From contig CAVOPT010000007.1 of the NCBI GenBank assembly GCA_963698165.1, positions 620,001 to 684,000 of the forward strand: a stretch of DNA of 64,000 nucleotides. Reading direction: 5' to 3'. The notes under the pieces were generated by a model. The model worked only from the letters and a program-made list of their open reading frames with translations, ran no database searches and had not been told where the DNA came from. Positions 27,257-36,200 of this stretch are shown one piece after another. The translations under genes were made by a program, and so were the position numbers. Every line of letters begins with the position of its first letter. Position 1 is the stretch's first letter. This DNA comes from JAAYUJ01 sp963698165. Lineage in GTDB: Bacteria; Desulfobacterota; Syntrophobacteria; Syntrophobacterales; Syntrophobacteraceae.

Positions 27257-27855
27257 CTTCCACTCCTTTGCTCATCAGTGTTTCCGAAAGAACGTGCGCG
27301 CGATTTCGAATGGTCCATAGGGTATTCTATGGGAAAAAGATTTCCTTGTCGAGTGTTCATTGTGCATTAATTCTCATGTATTGAGCCACGGAAAGGCGGA
27401 GGCTTCCACCAGTCCCGCCTGGACCTCGATCCGGTAACCTCTTGAAACCTTGTTAGAAATTCTGGTGTTCCCTCTGGCTCTCATTGGTTTTCACGGTCCA
27501 AAGCCTCATGACTGGCGGCCCCATCGCAGACTGCGGCAGAGGTTTACAGCCAGTTACTCCCCCTCGATGCGGGGAGCATTGGGTGGAGGAAGAGAGCACC
27601 ACCCATCACCCCCCTCCTCTCCCACAAGGGGTAGGGAGCCAACAGACCGAAAACCCTGCCATGATTTTCACCCGGCGGCACTGGGCGATTGCGGTGGTTT
27701 TTTTCACAAGGCAAATCGCAGGAAACGGTGGTGGACTACGAAGGGCCAGCGGCAGGCCGGAGGCTTGATGGACCAAATGGGAGTGTTTACTCTTGCAGAG
27801 GAGCGGAACTTCTCAAGAGCATAGTTTCTGAACCCTTTTCGAGAAACAAAAGGTC
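27257..27855. other. Intergenic region, no gene seen
   Basis: These 600 bp separate fumarase (minus) from the small gene at 27856 (plus). A degenerate CCCCCTCCTCTCCCAC stretch near 27610 belongs to a GGAGGGG-type intergenic repeat. The small ORFs in it lack ribosome-binding sites and recognisable domains. Confidence 0.4.
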
Positions 27856-28182
27856 ATGGCCATGTGGAAAGTAGCGATCGTTTCTTCAGCTTGCGGCGCA
27901 CCCGGAACAGATACCAACAGGGAGTGTGCCACACGGTTCCATGAGCGCCCCCTGCCGGTCTTCTACATGTCGGATTATTCAGTCATGGGTCTCAAGGTGG
28001 ACCGAATGGATGACTCTCTTGGAATCATGGGGGAACACGGATTCAGTGTTCAGGACGAGGGCTGGGGGCCGGAGGTCATTCTTGAAGATCCTTCCCATCT
28101 GCCGAAGATCATGGACGCCCTTGCCGCGAGAGGAGTCAAAAGTCAGATCGCGGACCTCGTCGACGGCTTGTACCAGGGCTGA
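27856..28182 (+). CDS. Small hypothetical protein
   Basis: The 108-residue product starts ATG 27856; a second ATG two codons on is equally possible. It has an N-terminal segment (VAIVSSACGAPGTD) and a C-terminal part (SLGIMGEHGFSVQDEGWG ... ILEDPSHLPKIMDALAARGV) whose pattern resembles an ACT-like regulatory fold. That would fit a small ligand-binding role, but I do not recognise the family. It stands alone. Confidence 0.5.
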   Translation: MAMWKVAIVSSACGAPGTDTNRECATRFHERPLPVFYMSDYSVMGLKVDRMDDSLGIMGEHGFSVQDEGWGPEVILEDPSHLPKIMDALAARGVKSQIADLVDGLYQG

Positions 28183-28320
28183 TGAGCAATCCCCCCGCCG
28201 GTTCGGCGGAACACTGCATATTGCTCAGTTGCAACATCAAGCCAAGTAAGGCTCAACCCAGTGAAGCGGCCGATAATACGGTCGCCACTCCGGGCTTGAC
28301 CCGCAATCCAGGGAAAGTCT

Positions 28321-28348
28321 CCAGATGCCGGCTTTGGCCGGCATCTGG
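28321..28348. repeat. Perfect 12-bp hairpin, REP-like
   Basis: CCAGATGCCGGC and GCCGGCATCTGG pair over a 4-nt loop. The preceding CCGGGCTTGACCCGCAATCC belongs to the same REP type seen near 48600. No T tract follows, so it is not a standard terminator. Confidence 0.6.
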
Positions 28349-28430
28349 AATGGAAAACGGACAGCATTTCATGTGAATCCGTTTCAAGCGTTCAATTTGC
28401 CTCCGTGGGACATCCCTGCCCCACGATTGG

Positions 28431-28595
28431 TCACGGGTTGCCCTCCAGGGAACCACCCATGGCGCAGCAATAGTAATGCTGAGAAGAGGGTGTCATGGTT
28501 TCTCTCGAAAGATTCATTGAATCGATGCTCGCACACCCGGTCAAAGCAAGTGCGATGAGCAGAAGAGCGACAATAATGGTCTTTGGATTTCTCAT
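28431..28595 (-). CDS. Small lipoprotein
   Basis: I start this 54-residue protein at ATG 28595, preceded by AAAAGGAGG at good spacing. It has a basic start (MRNPK), a hydrophobic core and a lipobox LTGC at residues 18-21, so it should be processed and anchored as a lipoprotein. The mature part is short and ends with CC and GGSLEG. Function unknown; entericidin-like small lipoproteins have a similar size. Confidence 0.65.
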   Translation of the reverse strand: MRNPKTIIVALLLIALALTGCASIDSMNLSRETMTPSSQHYYCCAMGGSLEGNP

Positions 28596-28939
28596 GGCGA
28601 TGTCCTCCTTTTTCAGCACTGTTCAGTTCTTCTCTAGAGTAAGAACGGACTGCGGATGATGCCATACGGACAGCATCAAAAACCTTTTTGGACCCCATAA
28701 ACGACCATCCGGAATTCCTTGACGTCCCCGTCTCCTTAACGGGACACACCAGGAATCGGTCCTTCCCTTAAAATCCTCCATTGCCTTTGCATTCCCAGCT
28801 GCTTATAAGGGTTATATACCACAATGTGGTACCGATGAGGGTCACTGTCAAATAGAAGGAAAGTGCTCTCGGGAATTGCCTCGGCCGAAAGTGATGCGTC
28901 GCACTTAAAAGTGATGAATCAGAAAAGGTACGGATTTCC
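28596..28939. other. Divergent regulatory region of lipoprotein and HTH operon
   Basis: This 344-bp region separates the minus-strand lipoprotein from the plus-strand HTH gene. It carries the palindrome at 28817-28831 and, nearer to the HTH gene, two direct AAAGTGATG copies (about 28889 and 28909) with a partial inverted CACTT. These look like regulator binding sites. Confidence 0.4.
28817..28831. promoter_or_regulatory. Palindromic operator candidate upstream of HTH operon
   Basis: TACCACA and TGTGGTA are perfect 7-bp arms around a single A. It lies about 110 bp upstream of the HTH regulator start and could be its autoregulatory site or a site for an external regulator. Confidence 0.4.
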
Positions 28940-29314
28940 ATGGTTGCCCTTCAATTCACGAACCTTCGAAAGAAGCTGAAGAAGACGCAGCAGGACCTCG
29001 CCCGGCTCATGGGGACTTCGGTGAAGGCGATTCACAGCTATGAGCAGGGCTGGAGGACTGTACCTGCTCATGTGGAAAGGCAGCTGCTGCTACTGGCCTG
29101 CATGGCCAACGGCAGGCGGCAATCGGACAGTCCGTGCTGGGTTTTGAGACAATGCCCCGAGGATCGGAGGGAGCGCTGCCCCGCATGGGAGTTTCAGGCG
29201 GGGGATCTTTGCTGGTTCATCAACGGAACCTTCTGTGAAGGAGCTCCCAGGAAGAGTTGGCAAGAGAAGATGGAGATCTGCGGCTCTTGCGTGGTTCTGA
29301 CTTCAAAGCTGTAG
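28940..29314 (+). CDS. XRE-type HTH regulator with Cys-rich tail
   Basis: The 124-residue protein starts with an XRE-like helix-turn-helix (about 5-55; TQQDLARLMGTSVKAIHSYE). A Cys/Trp-rich domain follows (about 70-120) with CWVLRQCP, CPAW, CWFINGTFC and CGSC. The Cys pattern suggests metal, Fe-S or redox sensing. It is the first gene of a unit with TusA-like, NifS-like and IscU-like genes, so it probably controls sulfur or Fe-S handling in response to a thiol or metal signal; that is inference. Confidence 0.78.
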   Translation: MVALQFTNLRKKLKKTQQDLARLMGTSVKAIHSYEQGWRTVPAHVERQLLLLACMANGRRQSDSPCWVLRQCPEDRRERCPAWEFQAGDLCWFINGTFCEGAPRKSWQEKMEICGSCVVLTSKL

Positions 29315-29380
29315 CGCGGGAAGTTTGGGGCCGGGAGCATTTCACAACCATGGTTTTGCGATTCGGCACAGGAGCACGAC

Positions 29381-29629
29381 ATGAAATTCCTTAAGGATTT
29401 TCCTTCGGACGAGAGACTGGACCTGGTGTGCCGCATGTGCCCCATGCACCTTTTGGAGCCTGGGGACAAGCTCCGGTGCATGCGCAAGGGCCAGGTTCTT
29501 GAAGTTTTGACGGACTATGACGGCGCGTTGGAGGACATCCCCGAATGGTGCAGGAAGTGCGGCCAGGAATTCATCGGCATCGAAGAGGATGAAGATTGCT
29601 ACAAACTGTACATTCGGAAAAACCGCTGA
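29381..29629 (+). CDS. TusA/SirA-like sulfur-carrier protein
   Basis: The 82-residue protein matches the TusA fold: CPMHLLEPGDKL (the family CPxP motif with the second Pro replaced by His), then KGQVLEVLTDYDGALEDIPEW and KCGQEF. TusA proteins relay persulfide sulfur from cysteine desulfurases. Two additional CxxC-type pairs (CRMC, CRKC) are unusual for the family. It lies 11 nt upstream of the NifS-like gene, which supports a sulfur-relay role. Confidence 0.8.
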   Translation: MKFLKDFPSDERLDLVCRMCPMHLLEPGDKLRCMRKGQVLEVLTDYDGALEDIPEWCRKCGQEFIGIEEDEDCYKLYIRKNR

Positions 29630-29640
29630 AGGAGGCACAC

Positions 29641-30834
29641 ATGAAGAGAGCTTACTTGGATCACGCATCCGCGACACCTGTGAGAAGGGAAGTCATCGAG
29701 GCCATGTTGCCCTACTTCGATCAGCACTTCGGCAACCCTTCCGCCGTGTATGATTTGGGTTCCCGGGTGAAGCAGGCAATAGAGGAACAACGGGAGAAGG
29801 TGGCTCATCTGATCGGCGCCGGGCGGGGAGAAATCGTATTCACTTCCTCGGGAGCGGAGGCCAACAATCTCGCCATCAAGGGGACGGCCTTCGCGAGGAA
29901 GAAGAAAGGCAAACACATCATCATCTCCGCCATCGAGCACCACTCGGTTCTCAATTCCGCTCGATTTCTCGAGCGCCTTGATTTCGAAGTGACCTTCCTT
30001 CCCGTCGACCAATTCGGGGTAGTGGACCCTGCTCGTCTTTCCAATGCCATCACTCCGGAGACAATCCTTGTTTCCATCATGCACGCCAACAACGAAATCG
30101 GAACCATTGAGCCCATCGCGGAGCTCTCCCGGATCTGCCGGGAAAGGGATGTCACCTTCCACACGGATGCCGTTGCGTCGGTGGGCAACGTGCCGGTTGA
30201 TGTCAATGAGCTCGGCGTCGACCTCCTGAGCCTTTCCGGGGCCTCACTGGGCGCTCCCAAGGGGATCGGCGCATTGTATTTCAGAGAGAACACGCGGCTG
30301 ATGCCCTTGATTCACGGGGGAATCCAGGAAAACGGCAGGCGGGGAGGAACGGAGAACGTCCCGGGCATCGTGGCCCTGGGGAAATCGGCCGAACTGGCAA
30401 TGGCGGAGCTGCCGCACAGAAGCGAACACATGCGGAAGCTGCGTGATCTCCTGATGGACGGGATCCGGGAGAGGGTGGAGAAGGTCAAGCTCACGGGCCA
30501 TCCCGAACAGAGGCTTCCCGGTCATGTGAGCTTTTGCGTCGAGGCCATCGAAGGGGAGTCCTTGATTTTCATGCTTGCCCAATCGGGCATCCATGCCAAT
30601 ACCGGGTCGGCCTGCGCTTCAAAGGCCTTGAAGACCTCGCCGGTCCTCGTCGCCATCGGCGTCCGGTCGGACCTTGCCCAGGGGTCCGTCGTCTTCACAT
30701 TGAGCGGAACGAGCAAGGTTGAAGAAATCGAACATGTGCTGGAGAAGTTTCCCGCGGCTGTCGAAAGGCTGCGCATGCTCTCTCCCATCTGGGGACGAGA
30801 AATGAGCCCCCACGGCGAAGCGGTGTGCGCATAG
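29641..30834 (+). CDS. NifS/IscS-like protein lacking the PLP lysine
   Basis: The 397-residue protein is a clear class V aminotransferase-fold NifS homologue: YLDHASATP at the start, SGAEANN, EHHSV (conserved His), HTDAV (conserved Asp), GGTEN, and the catalytic Cys loop GSACAS (Cys325). The Schiff-base motif SGHKxxGPKG of IscS reads SGASLGAPKG here, so the PLP lysine is Ser202, the preceding His is Ala201, and the Gln after the Asp motif is Ala. I start at ATG 29641 behind GAAGGAGG. It may act as a Cys donor or scaffold rather than a desulfurase. The IscU-like gene follows. Confidence 0.88.
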   Translation: MKRAYLDHASATPVRREVIEAMLPYFDQHFGNPSAVYDLGSRVKQAIEEQREKVAHLIGAGRGEIVFTSSGAEANNLAIKGTAFARKKKGKHIIISAIEHHSVLNSARFLERLDFEVTFLPVDQFGVVDPARLSNAITPETILVSIMHANNEIGTIEPIAELSRICRERDVTFHTDAVASVGNVPVDVNELGVDLLSLSGASLGAPKGIGALYFRENTRLMPLIHGGIQENGRRGGTENVPGIVALGKSAELAMAELPHRSEHMRKLRDLLMDGIRERVEKVKLTGHPEQRLPGHVSFCVEAIEGESLIFMLAQSGIHANTGSACASKALKTSPVLVAIGVRSDLAQGSVVFTLSGTSKVEEIEHVLEKFPAAVERLRMLSPIWGREMSPHGEAVCA

Positions 30835-30877
30835 GCATTTAAAGGGGACCCTGCATGACCCCGAGAGGATGTGTGCC

Positions 30878-31261
30878 ATGTACTCAGAGAAGGTGATGGA
30901 ACACTTTTCAAACCCCAGAAACGTGGGGGAAATGAGAGACGCTGACGGAATCGGCGAGGTCGGCAACCCGGTGTGTGGAGACATGATGACTTTCTACATA
31001 AGGGTTGAGGGCGAGAGGATCGTCGACGTCAAGTTCAAGACCTTCGGATGCGTCGCGGCCATCTCCGTATCGAGCATGGTGAGCGAGATGGCAAAGGGGA
31101 AAACCCTGTCGGAGGCCAGGGCCATAACCAACAAATCCGTCGCGGAAGCTCTGGACGGACTGCCCAAAGAGAAGCTGCACTGCTCGAATTTGGGGGCGGA
31201 AGCCCTGACCAAGGCAATCGAGGATTACGAGAAGAGACTCGAACCTGCGAAGGCTCGGTAA
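30878..31261 (+). CDS. iscU: IscU/NifU-type Fe-S scaffold protein
   Basis: The 127-residue scaffold has the three ligand cysteines and the conserved Asp: NPVCGD, KTFGCVAA and LHCSN. I start at the second ATG (30878; MYSEKVMEHFSNPRNVG), which matches the family N-terminus; an ATG three codons earlier is possible. GCVAAISVSS replaces the more usual GCGxAIxSS, a small divergence beside the second Cys. It is the last gene of the HTH-TusA-NifS-IscU unit and should assemble Fe-S clusters with, or in parallel to, the unusual NifS-like protein. Confidence 0.88.
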   Translation: MYSEKVMEHFSNPRNVGEMRDADGIGEVGNPVCGDMMTFYIRVEGERIVDVKFKTFGCVAAISVSSMVSEMAKGKTLSEARAITNKSVAEALDGLPKEKLHCSNLGAEALTKAIEDYEKRLEPAKAR

Positions 31262-31692
31262 CCGTCTCAAAACTCTCCCCATCCGCCATCGAGGGGGCGG
31301 CCATGGAGCAAGGGTTACGGATGATGGACAAGTGAGTGATCGACCTTCCGACACGAATCTCACATCTCGAAACCCTATTGACTCTCCCATCTCCTCGTCC
31401 CCGCCTGTCCGGCAGCGAGAATCGACTGTTCTTCAAGAGAGGTAACCTGAAGCAACTGTTCGATTTACTTTCATCTCAAAAGCCGCTAGACTCTTCGCCA
31501 GTTGAATCGCGAATCAAAATGGACTTCAACGGATATCTACCTGTGTTGTGTTCGACTGTCCTTGACAAGCTCGGAAGCTCGCTTTGAATGTGGCGCGATG
31601 GTGGTTTGCCGCAATGCCGCAAGATCCCATACTATAAAGCGCGTGGGCAATGTTTGAAATGACGTGAGAACAAACATGCGGGGGACGTTGAG
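31262..31692. other. Intergenic boundary of the SIR2/STAND island
   Basis: This 430-bp, somewhat AT-richer stretch lies between iscU and the SIR2 gene. An 83-codon ORF at 31336-31587 has no ribosome-binding site and no family resemblance, and I do not call it. The SIR2 promoter is presumably within the last 150 bp. Confidence 0.4.
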
Positions 31693-33240
31693 ATGCATCT
31701 CCGTTTCTTCGTGTCGTCACCTGGAGATGTCGCCGATGAGCGCACCTTTGCCCAACAGGTGATCCAGGACGAACTGCCGAAAGACCTGTTTCTGCGCGGT
31801 CAGATCACCTGCGAAGCGATGCGCTGGGACGATCCGAACGCTCCGGTCTCGATGCCGGCAACCTTGACCCCGCAGGAGGCGGTCAATCAAGGCCTCGCCA
31901 AGCCGTCCGAGTGTGATGCCGTCATTGTCATCCTGTGGTCGCGGCTCGGCACCCCACTTCCGGACACGTGCAAGAGGGCGGACGGCAGCCCTTATCTCTC
32001 AGGTACTGAATGGGAGTACGAGGACGCCCTCGCCGCAAAGCCGCCGCCGCACATCCTCGTTTATCACAGAAAGAGCAAGGTCGATCTCGGTGATCCCACC
32101 GACCCCGCCTTCGACGACAGGGTCCAGCAATACCGCAGGGTACAAAAGTTCTTCGAGGGATTCCGGAACGCCGACGGGTCGTTGAAAGGCGGCTTTGCCG
32201 AGTACGAAACCCCGCAGGAATTTCGTGACCGTCTGCGGCTCGATCTCCGGGCCTTCATCAAGGGCCGGCTCGCTTCGGAGAAAACGGATGCGCGCACGAC
32301 CCGGATCAAGGCGCCGCCACCTTATGGCGTCATGGCCAAGGCTCTGGGCACCGGGCGTGTCGTGCCGATCATTGGTGCAGGCGCCAGTCATTCCGGGCGC
32401 CCGGCCGACGCCCATTGGAATCTGCAGGCCCCCGAGTTCCTGCCCAGCGGGGTGGAGCTGTCGCATTTCCTTGCCGACGATACGGGGTTTCCGTCCGAGG
32501 ACGAGCGGGACCAGCTTGCGGAGGTCGCCTCCTATTACGAGGCATTCCAGACGCGCGCCACGCTGCGCGAACGACTGCGGCAAGTCCTTGGTCCAGACGC
32601 ACTGGCGAGCGTTGCCATCCCCCCTCTCTATCGGTTTCTGGCGGAAGTGCCAAGGCCGATTCTGGTCCTCACCACCAATTACGACACACAAATCGAGCGT
32701 GCTTTTCGCGACGCCCGGAAGCCTTACGATCTCGTGGTCTATGTGGCCGATCGAAAGGATCTCGCCAATGCTGTCCTTTGGTGGCCACACGGCGCCGCCG
32801 AACCGCAAACGCCGGCACCCAATGAGCTTTACATCGATCTCGAGACCACCACCGTCATCTTCAAGATGCACGGTTCAATCCTGCCCGGGACGGACGAGTG
32901 GGACAGCTTCGTCATCACCGAAACGGACCATGTGGAATTCCTTTCCCGCATCGCGAGCCAGTCGGCCATTCCTGCATTGTTCTCCACTCACTGCCGTGAC
33001 CGGAGCCTGTTGTTCCTTGGTTACGGTCTTCGGGACTGGAACTTCCGCACCATTCTGCACAGCCTGAACCGATTTTTTGCCAAACGCACCACCTATGGCG
33101 AGGAGGAGGTCCCGTCGTGGGCGATCGACGAGCTTTTCTCCGAGCTGGAGATCAAGTTTTGGCAGAAGCGGGGCGTTTACCCCTATGACATCAGCATCGA
33201 CGAATTCGTCAAGACGCTGCAGGGGAGGATGCCGACATGA
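31693..33240 (+). CDS. DUF4062-SIR2 fusion protein, putative NAD-degrading effector
   Basis: The 515-residue protein has an N-terminal DUF4062 domain (about 1-190), a TIR-related Rossmann fold. It opens with LRFFVSSPGDVADER and has a GTEWE acidic motif at 104-108. A SIR2-like domain follows (about 210-510) with the NAD-binding GAGAS (228-232), TTNYD (Asn329), KMHGS (His393) and FLGYGLRDWN (441-450). SIR2 domains of this class degrade NAD in anti-phage systems. The stop overlaps the next start as ATGA, so it is made together with the STAND-WD40 protein, its probable sensor. Confidence 0.85.
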   Translation: MHLRFFVSSPGDVADERTFAQQVIQDELPKDLFLRGQITCEAMRWDDPNAPVSMPATLTPQEAVNQGLAKPSECDAVIVILWSRLGTPLPDTCKRADGSPYLSGTEWEYEDALAAKPPPHILVYHRKSKVDLGDPTDPAFDDRVQQYRRVQKFFEGFRNADGSLKGGFAEYETPQEFRDRLRLDLRAFIKGRLASEKTDARTTRIKAPPPYGVMAKALGTGRVVPIIGAGASHSGRPADAHWNLQAPEFLPSGVELSHFLADDTGFPSEDERDQLAEVASYYEAFQTRATLRERLRQVLGPDALASVAIPPLYRFLAEVPRPILVLTTNYDTQIERAFRDARKPYDLVVYVADRKDLANAVLWWPHGAAEPQTPAPNELYIDLETTTVIFKMHGSILPGTDEWDSFVITETDHVEFLSRIASQSAIPALFSTHCRDRSLLFLGYGLRDWNFRTILHSLNRFFAKRTTYGEEEVPSWAIDELFSELEIKFWQKRGVYPYDISIDEFVKTLQGRMPT

Positions 33241-36200
33241 CTTCCGGCGAAGGTGACCGAAGGCCTTGCCCCTACGTTGGCTTGCAGCCGTTCGAAGAGG
33301 CCGACCGTGAGTTCTTTTTCGGCCGCGAGCGTGATCAACGCGTCATCATCTCCAACCTGCTCGCTTCCCCCCTCACGATCCTTTACGGATCGAGCGGCGT
33401 CGGCAAGAGCTCGGTGCTGATGGCAGGAGTTGTGCCACAACTGCGCCGCGAACGATCGAAAACCCCCGTCGTCGTTTTCCGCAACTGGGTCGACAGGGGA
33501 TTCCAGTTGGCGCTCACCCGTGCCTGCATCGAGGCGGTGTGGACAAATGGTGTCGACCAGCCGAAACCGGCCGAGTCCCTGCCCCTTGACGAAATCCTGC
33601 GGGCCTGTTGCGAGGCAGCCCATGAGAAGGTTTTGGTCCTGTTGGACCAGTTCGAGGAGTACTTTCTCTATCATCCGAAATCATCGGATCCGGAATCGTT
33701 CGAAGTGCAGTTTGCCCGTGCGGTGAACCGCGACGACGTCGATGCGGGCTTCCTCATCGCGTTGCGCGACGACGGCCTGTCCAAACTCGACCGCTTCCAC
33801 GAGCGCATCCCCAATTTGCTGAGCAACCGCCTCCGGTTGAAGCATCTCGATGCGGCCGGGGCAGCGGTGGCGATCCGCAATCCGCTTGCCGTGTGGAATG
33901 ACAAGCATGCGGCAAGCCAGCCTCCCATCAGCATCGAGGAAGACCTCGTCGGCGAATTGATCCAGCAGGTACGGATCGGCCGGGTGTTGGCGGGAGGCCA
34001 TGGCGGCAGCGGTGCTGAGCGCGCGGAGGAAGGATACATCGAAGCACCGTTTCTCCAGTTGGTCATGGTCCGCTTATGGGAGGAGGAGATGCGCGCAGGC
34101 TCGAACGCCCTGCGCCGCGAAACCCTGGATCGTCTCAAGGGCGCCAGGGAAATCGTCCGCACTCATCTGGATAACGTCATGTCCAGTCTGGACGCAACCA
34201 GCCAGGCCGTTTGCGCCAGCTTTTTCGATCGCCTTGTCACCCCGACGGGCAGCAAGGTGGCGTGCGGCGGGGAAGACCTCGCCCGTTGGGCAGGCGACCT
34301 TGCCCCACGGGTGCCTGCGGTCCTGGGGTCCCTGTCCCGCGACCGCATCCTGCGCACGGTCGCAGTGCCTGATAACCCGCAAGCGACCCGGTACGAGATA
34401 TTTCACGACGTACTCGCTCCGGCCATCCTCGACTGGCGACGCCGCCATGTGGAGGGCGAGGAGCGGGCTCTTGCCGTCAAGAAAGCCCGCGAGCAGGCGG
34501 CGAAGCGCGCCCTTCGCCAGTGGCTGGTGGCGCTGGCGACGATGACCGTGATCGCCATCGCCGGCTGGGTCTTCGCGTCATGGGAGAAGTTGCGTTTCAA
34601 AGCCGACCAGAAGGCGGCGGAATCGATCTACAACGCGCTGTTCAATGCCGAGATCGGCTTTAATCTCGCCATGGAAGCGGTCGAGGCGACTGCTCCCTTC
34701 GGCATGTCACCGACCTCGGCGGCCAGGCTCGGCTTACAGCCGACGTCGGCGGCGGAGGATGCATTGCGACAGGCAATCCAGCCCTCGCGGCTCGAATGGA
34801 CCCTGCCGATTGGCGCGGAGGCATTCGACATCGCGTTCAGCCCGGATGGACGCAGGCTTGCCACCGCCGCCAAGGACAAGACGGTGAAGATCTGGGACCT
34901 CGCGACCGGACATCCCCAACCAACACAGCTCACCCTTCAGCACAGCGCTTGGGTTCGCGACGTCGCCTTTCTGCCCGCGGGTGACCGACTGGTGACGGCT
35001 GCAAACGACACTGCCTACCTCTGGGCCCTAGACGATCCCAAAACCCCCCGCCGGTCCTTTCTCCAGGGGAGCCCGATTTACGGCCTTGCTGTGAGCCGGG
35101 ACGGCAGCCGCCTGGCCACCGCCGGCAACGGCAGCGGCAAAGGGCGCGTGATCAAAGTCTGGGATCTCGAAGCTCCAGGCCATGATCCTCAGCCGGTCGC
35201 CACCATCGATGTGGCCGGCGCCTGGGTAATGGGCCTCGCATTCAGTCCCGACGGCTGTTGCCTGGCGACGGCTTGCGTTGAACGCGGAAAAGCCGAACGG
35301 ACATCAGCGAGCATTTGGAGCATCAAGACCCAGGAAGAGATCCTGAGAGTACCCCTGAAGGTAGCCAGCGATGCGGTTGCATTCACGCCGGATGGGAAGT
35401 CGCTGGTGACCGCCAGCCGCGATGCCCGGCTTCGCGTGTGGCAACCAGCCGGCGACAAACTGGCCAGCCTTCTCGCCGAGCGAAGCGAAGCCGCTGCCCC
35501 CGTGGACACAGCTGCGTCATCGGGACCGGCTGCCATCATCTGGAATGAACGCATCCTCGCCGGCCACGACAACAGCGTGCGGAATATCGACGTCAGCCCG
35601 GGCGGCCCGGGCGTCGCCTCGCGCATCGCCAGTGCAGGCTGGGATGAGACGGCAAAGATCTGGGACACCGAGACCGGCGAGAACCTGCTCACCCTCACCG
35701 GCCACAAAGGCTCCGTGGCGGCGGTCGAGTTCAGTCCCAACGGTCGTCACCTGGCCACCGCCAGCCGCGACGGAACGGTAAAGTTCTGGAATATCGAAGG
35801 CCACCACACCAACACTGTCACCAGCATCGCGTTCAGCCCGGACGGCAAGACAATTGCCACGGGCAGCAGCGATTGGACCGCAAAACTGTGGGATTTGTCC
35901 GGCGGCACGCCCCGTTTGCTTCAAACCCTGCAAGGTCACACGAATCAGATTTACCGGCTCGCCTTCAACCCGGCGGGCACGAGCCTGGCGACTGCAGGGT
36001 TCGATAACAGCGTCAAGCTCTGGGACGTTGGCTCAGGCACCGAGATAAGGACGCTACAGAAACACAAAGATCAGCTCAGGGGGGTGGCCTTCAGTCCCGA
36101 CGGCAAGCGCCTGGCCAGCGTGGGCGCCGATGGCTACGGCTGGCTTTACGATCTCGAAAGTCCCGACATCCCGGCCATCCGAGTTACCCACGATAGGACC

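Noticed and set aside
31336..31587. 83-codon ORF before the SIR2 gene
   Set aside because: No ribosome-binding site and no resemblance to any family; left as intergenic.
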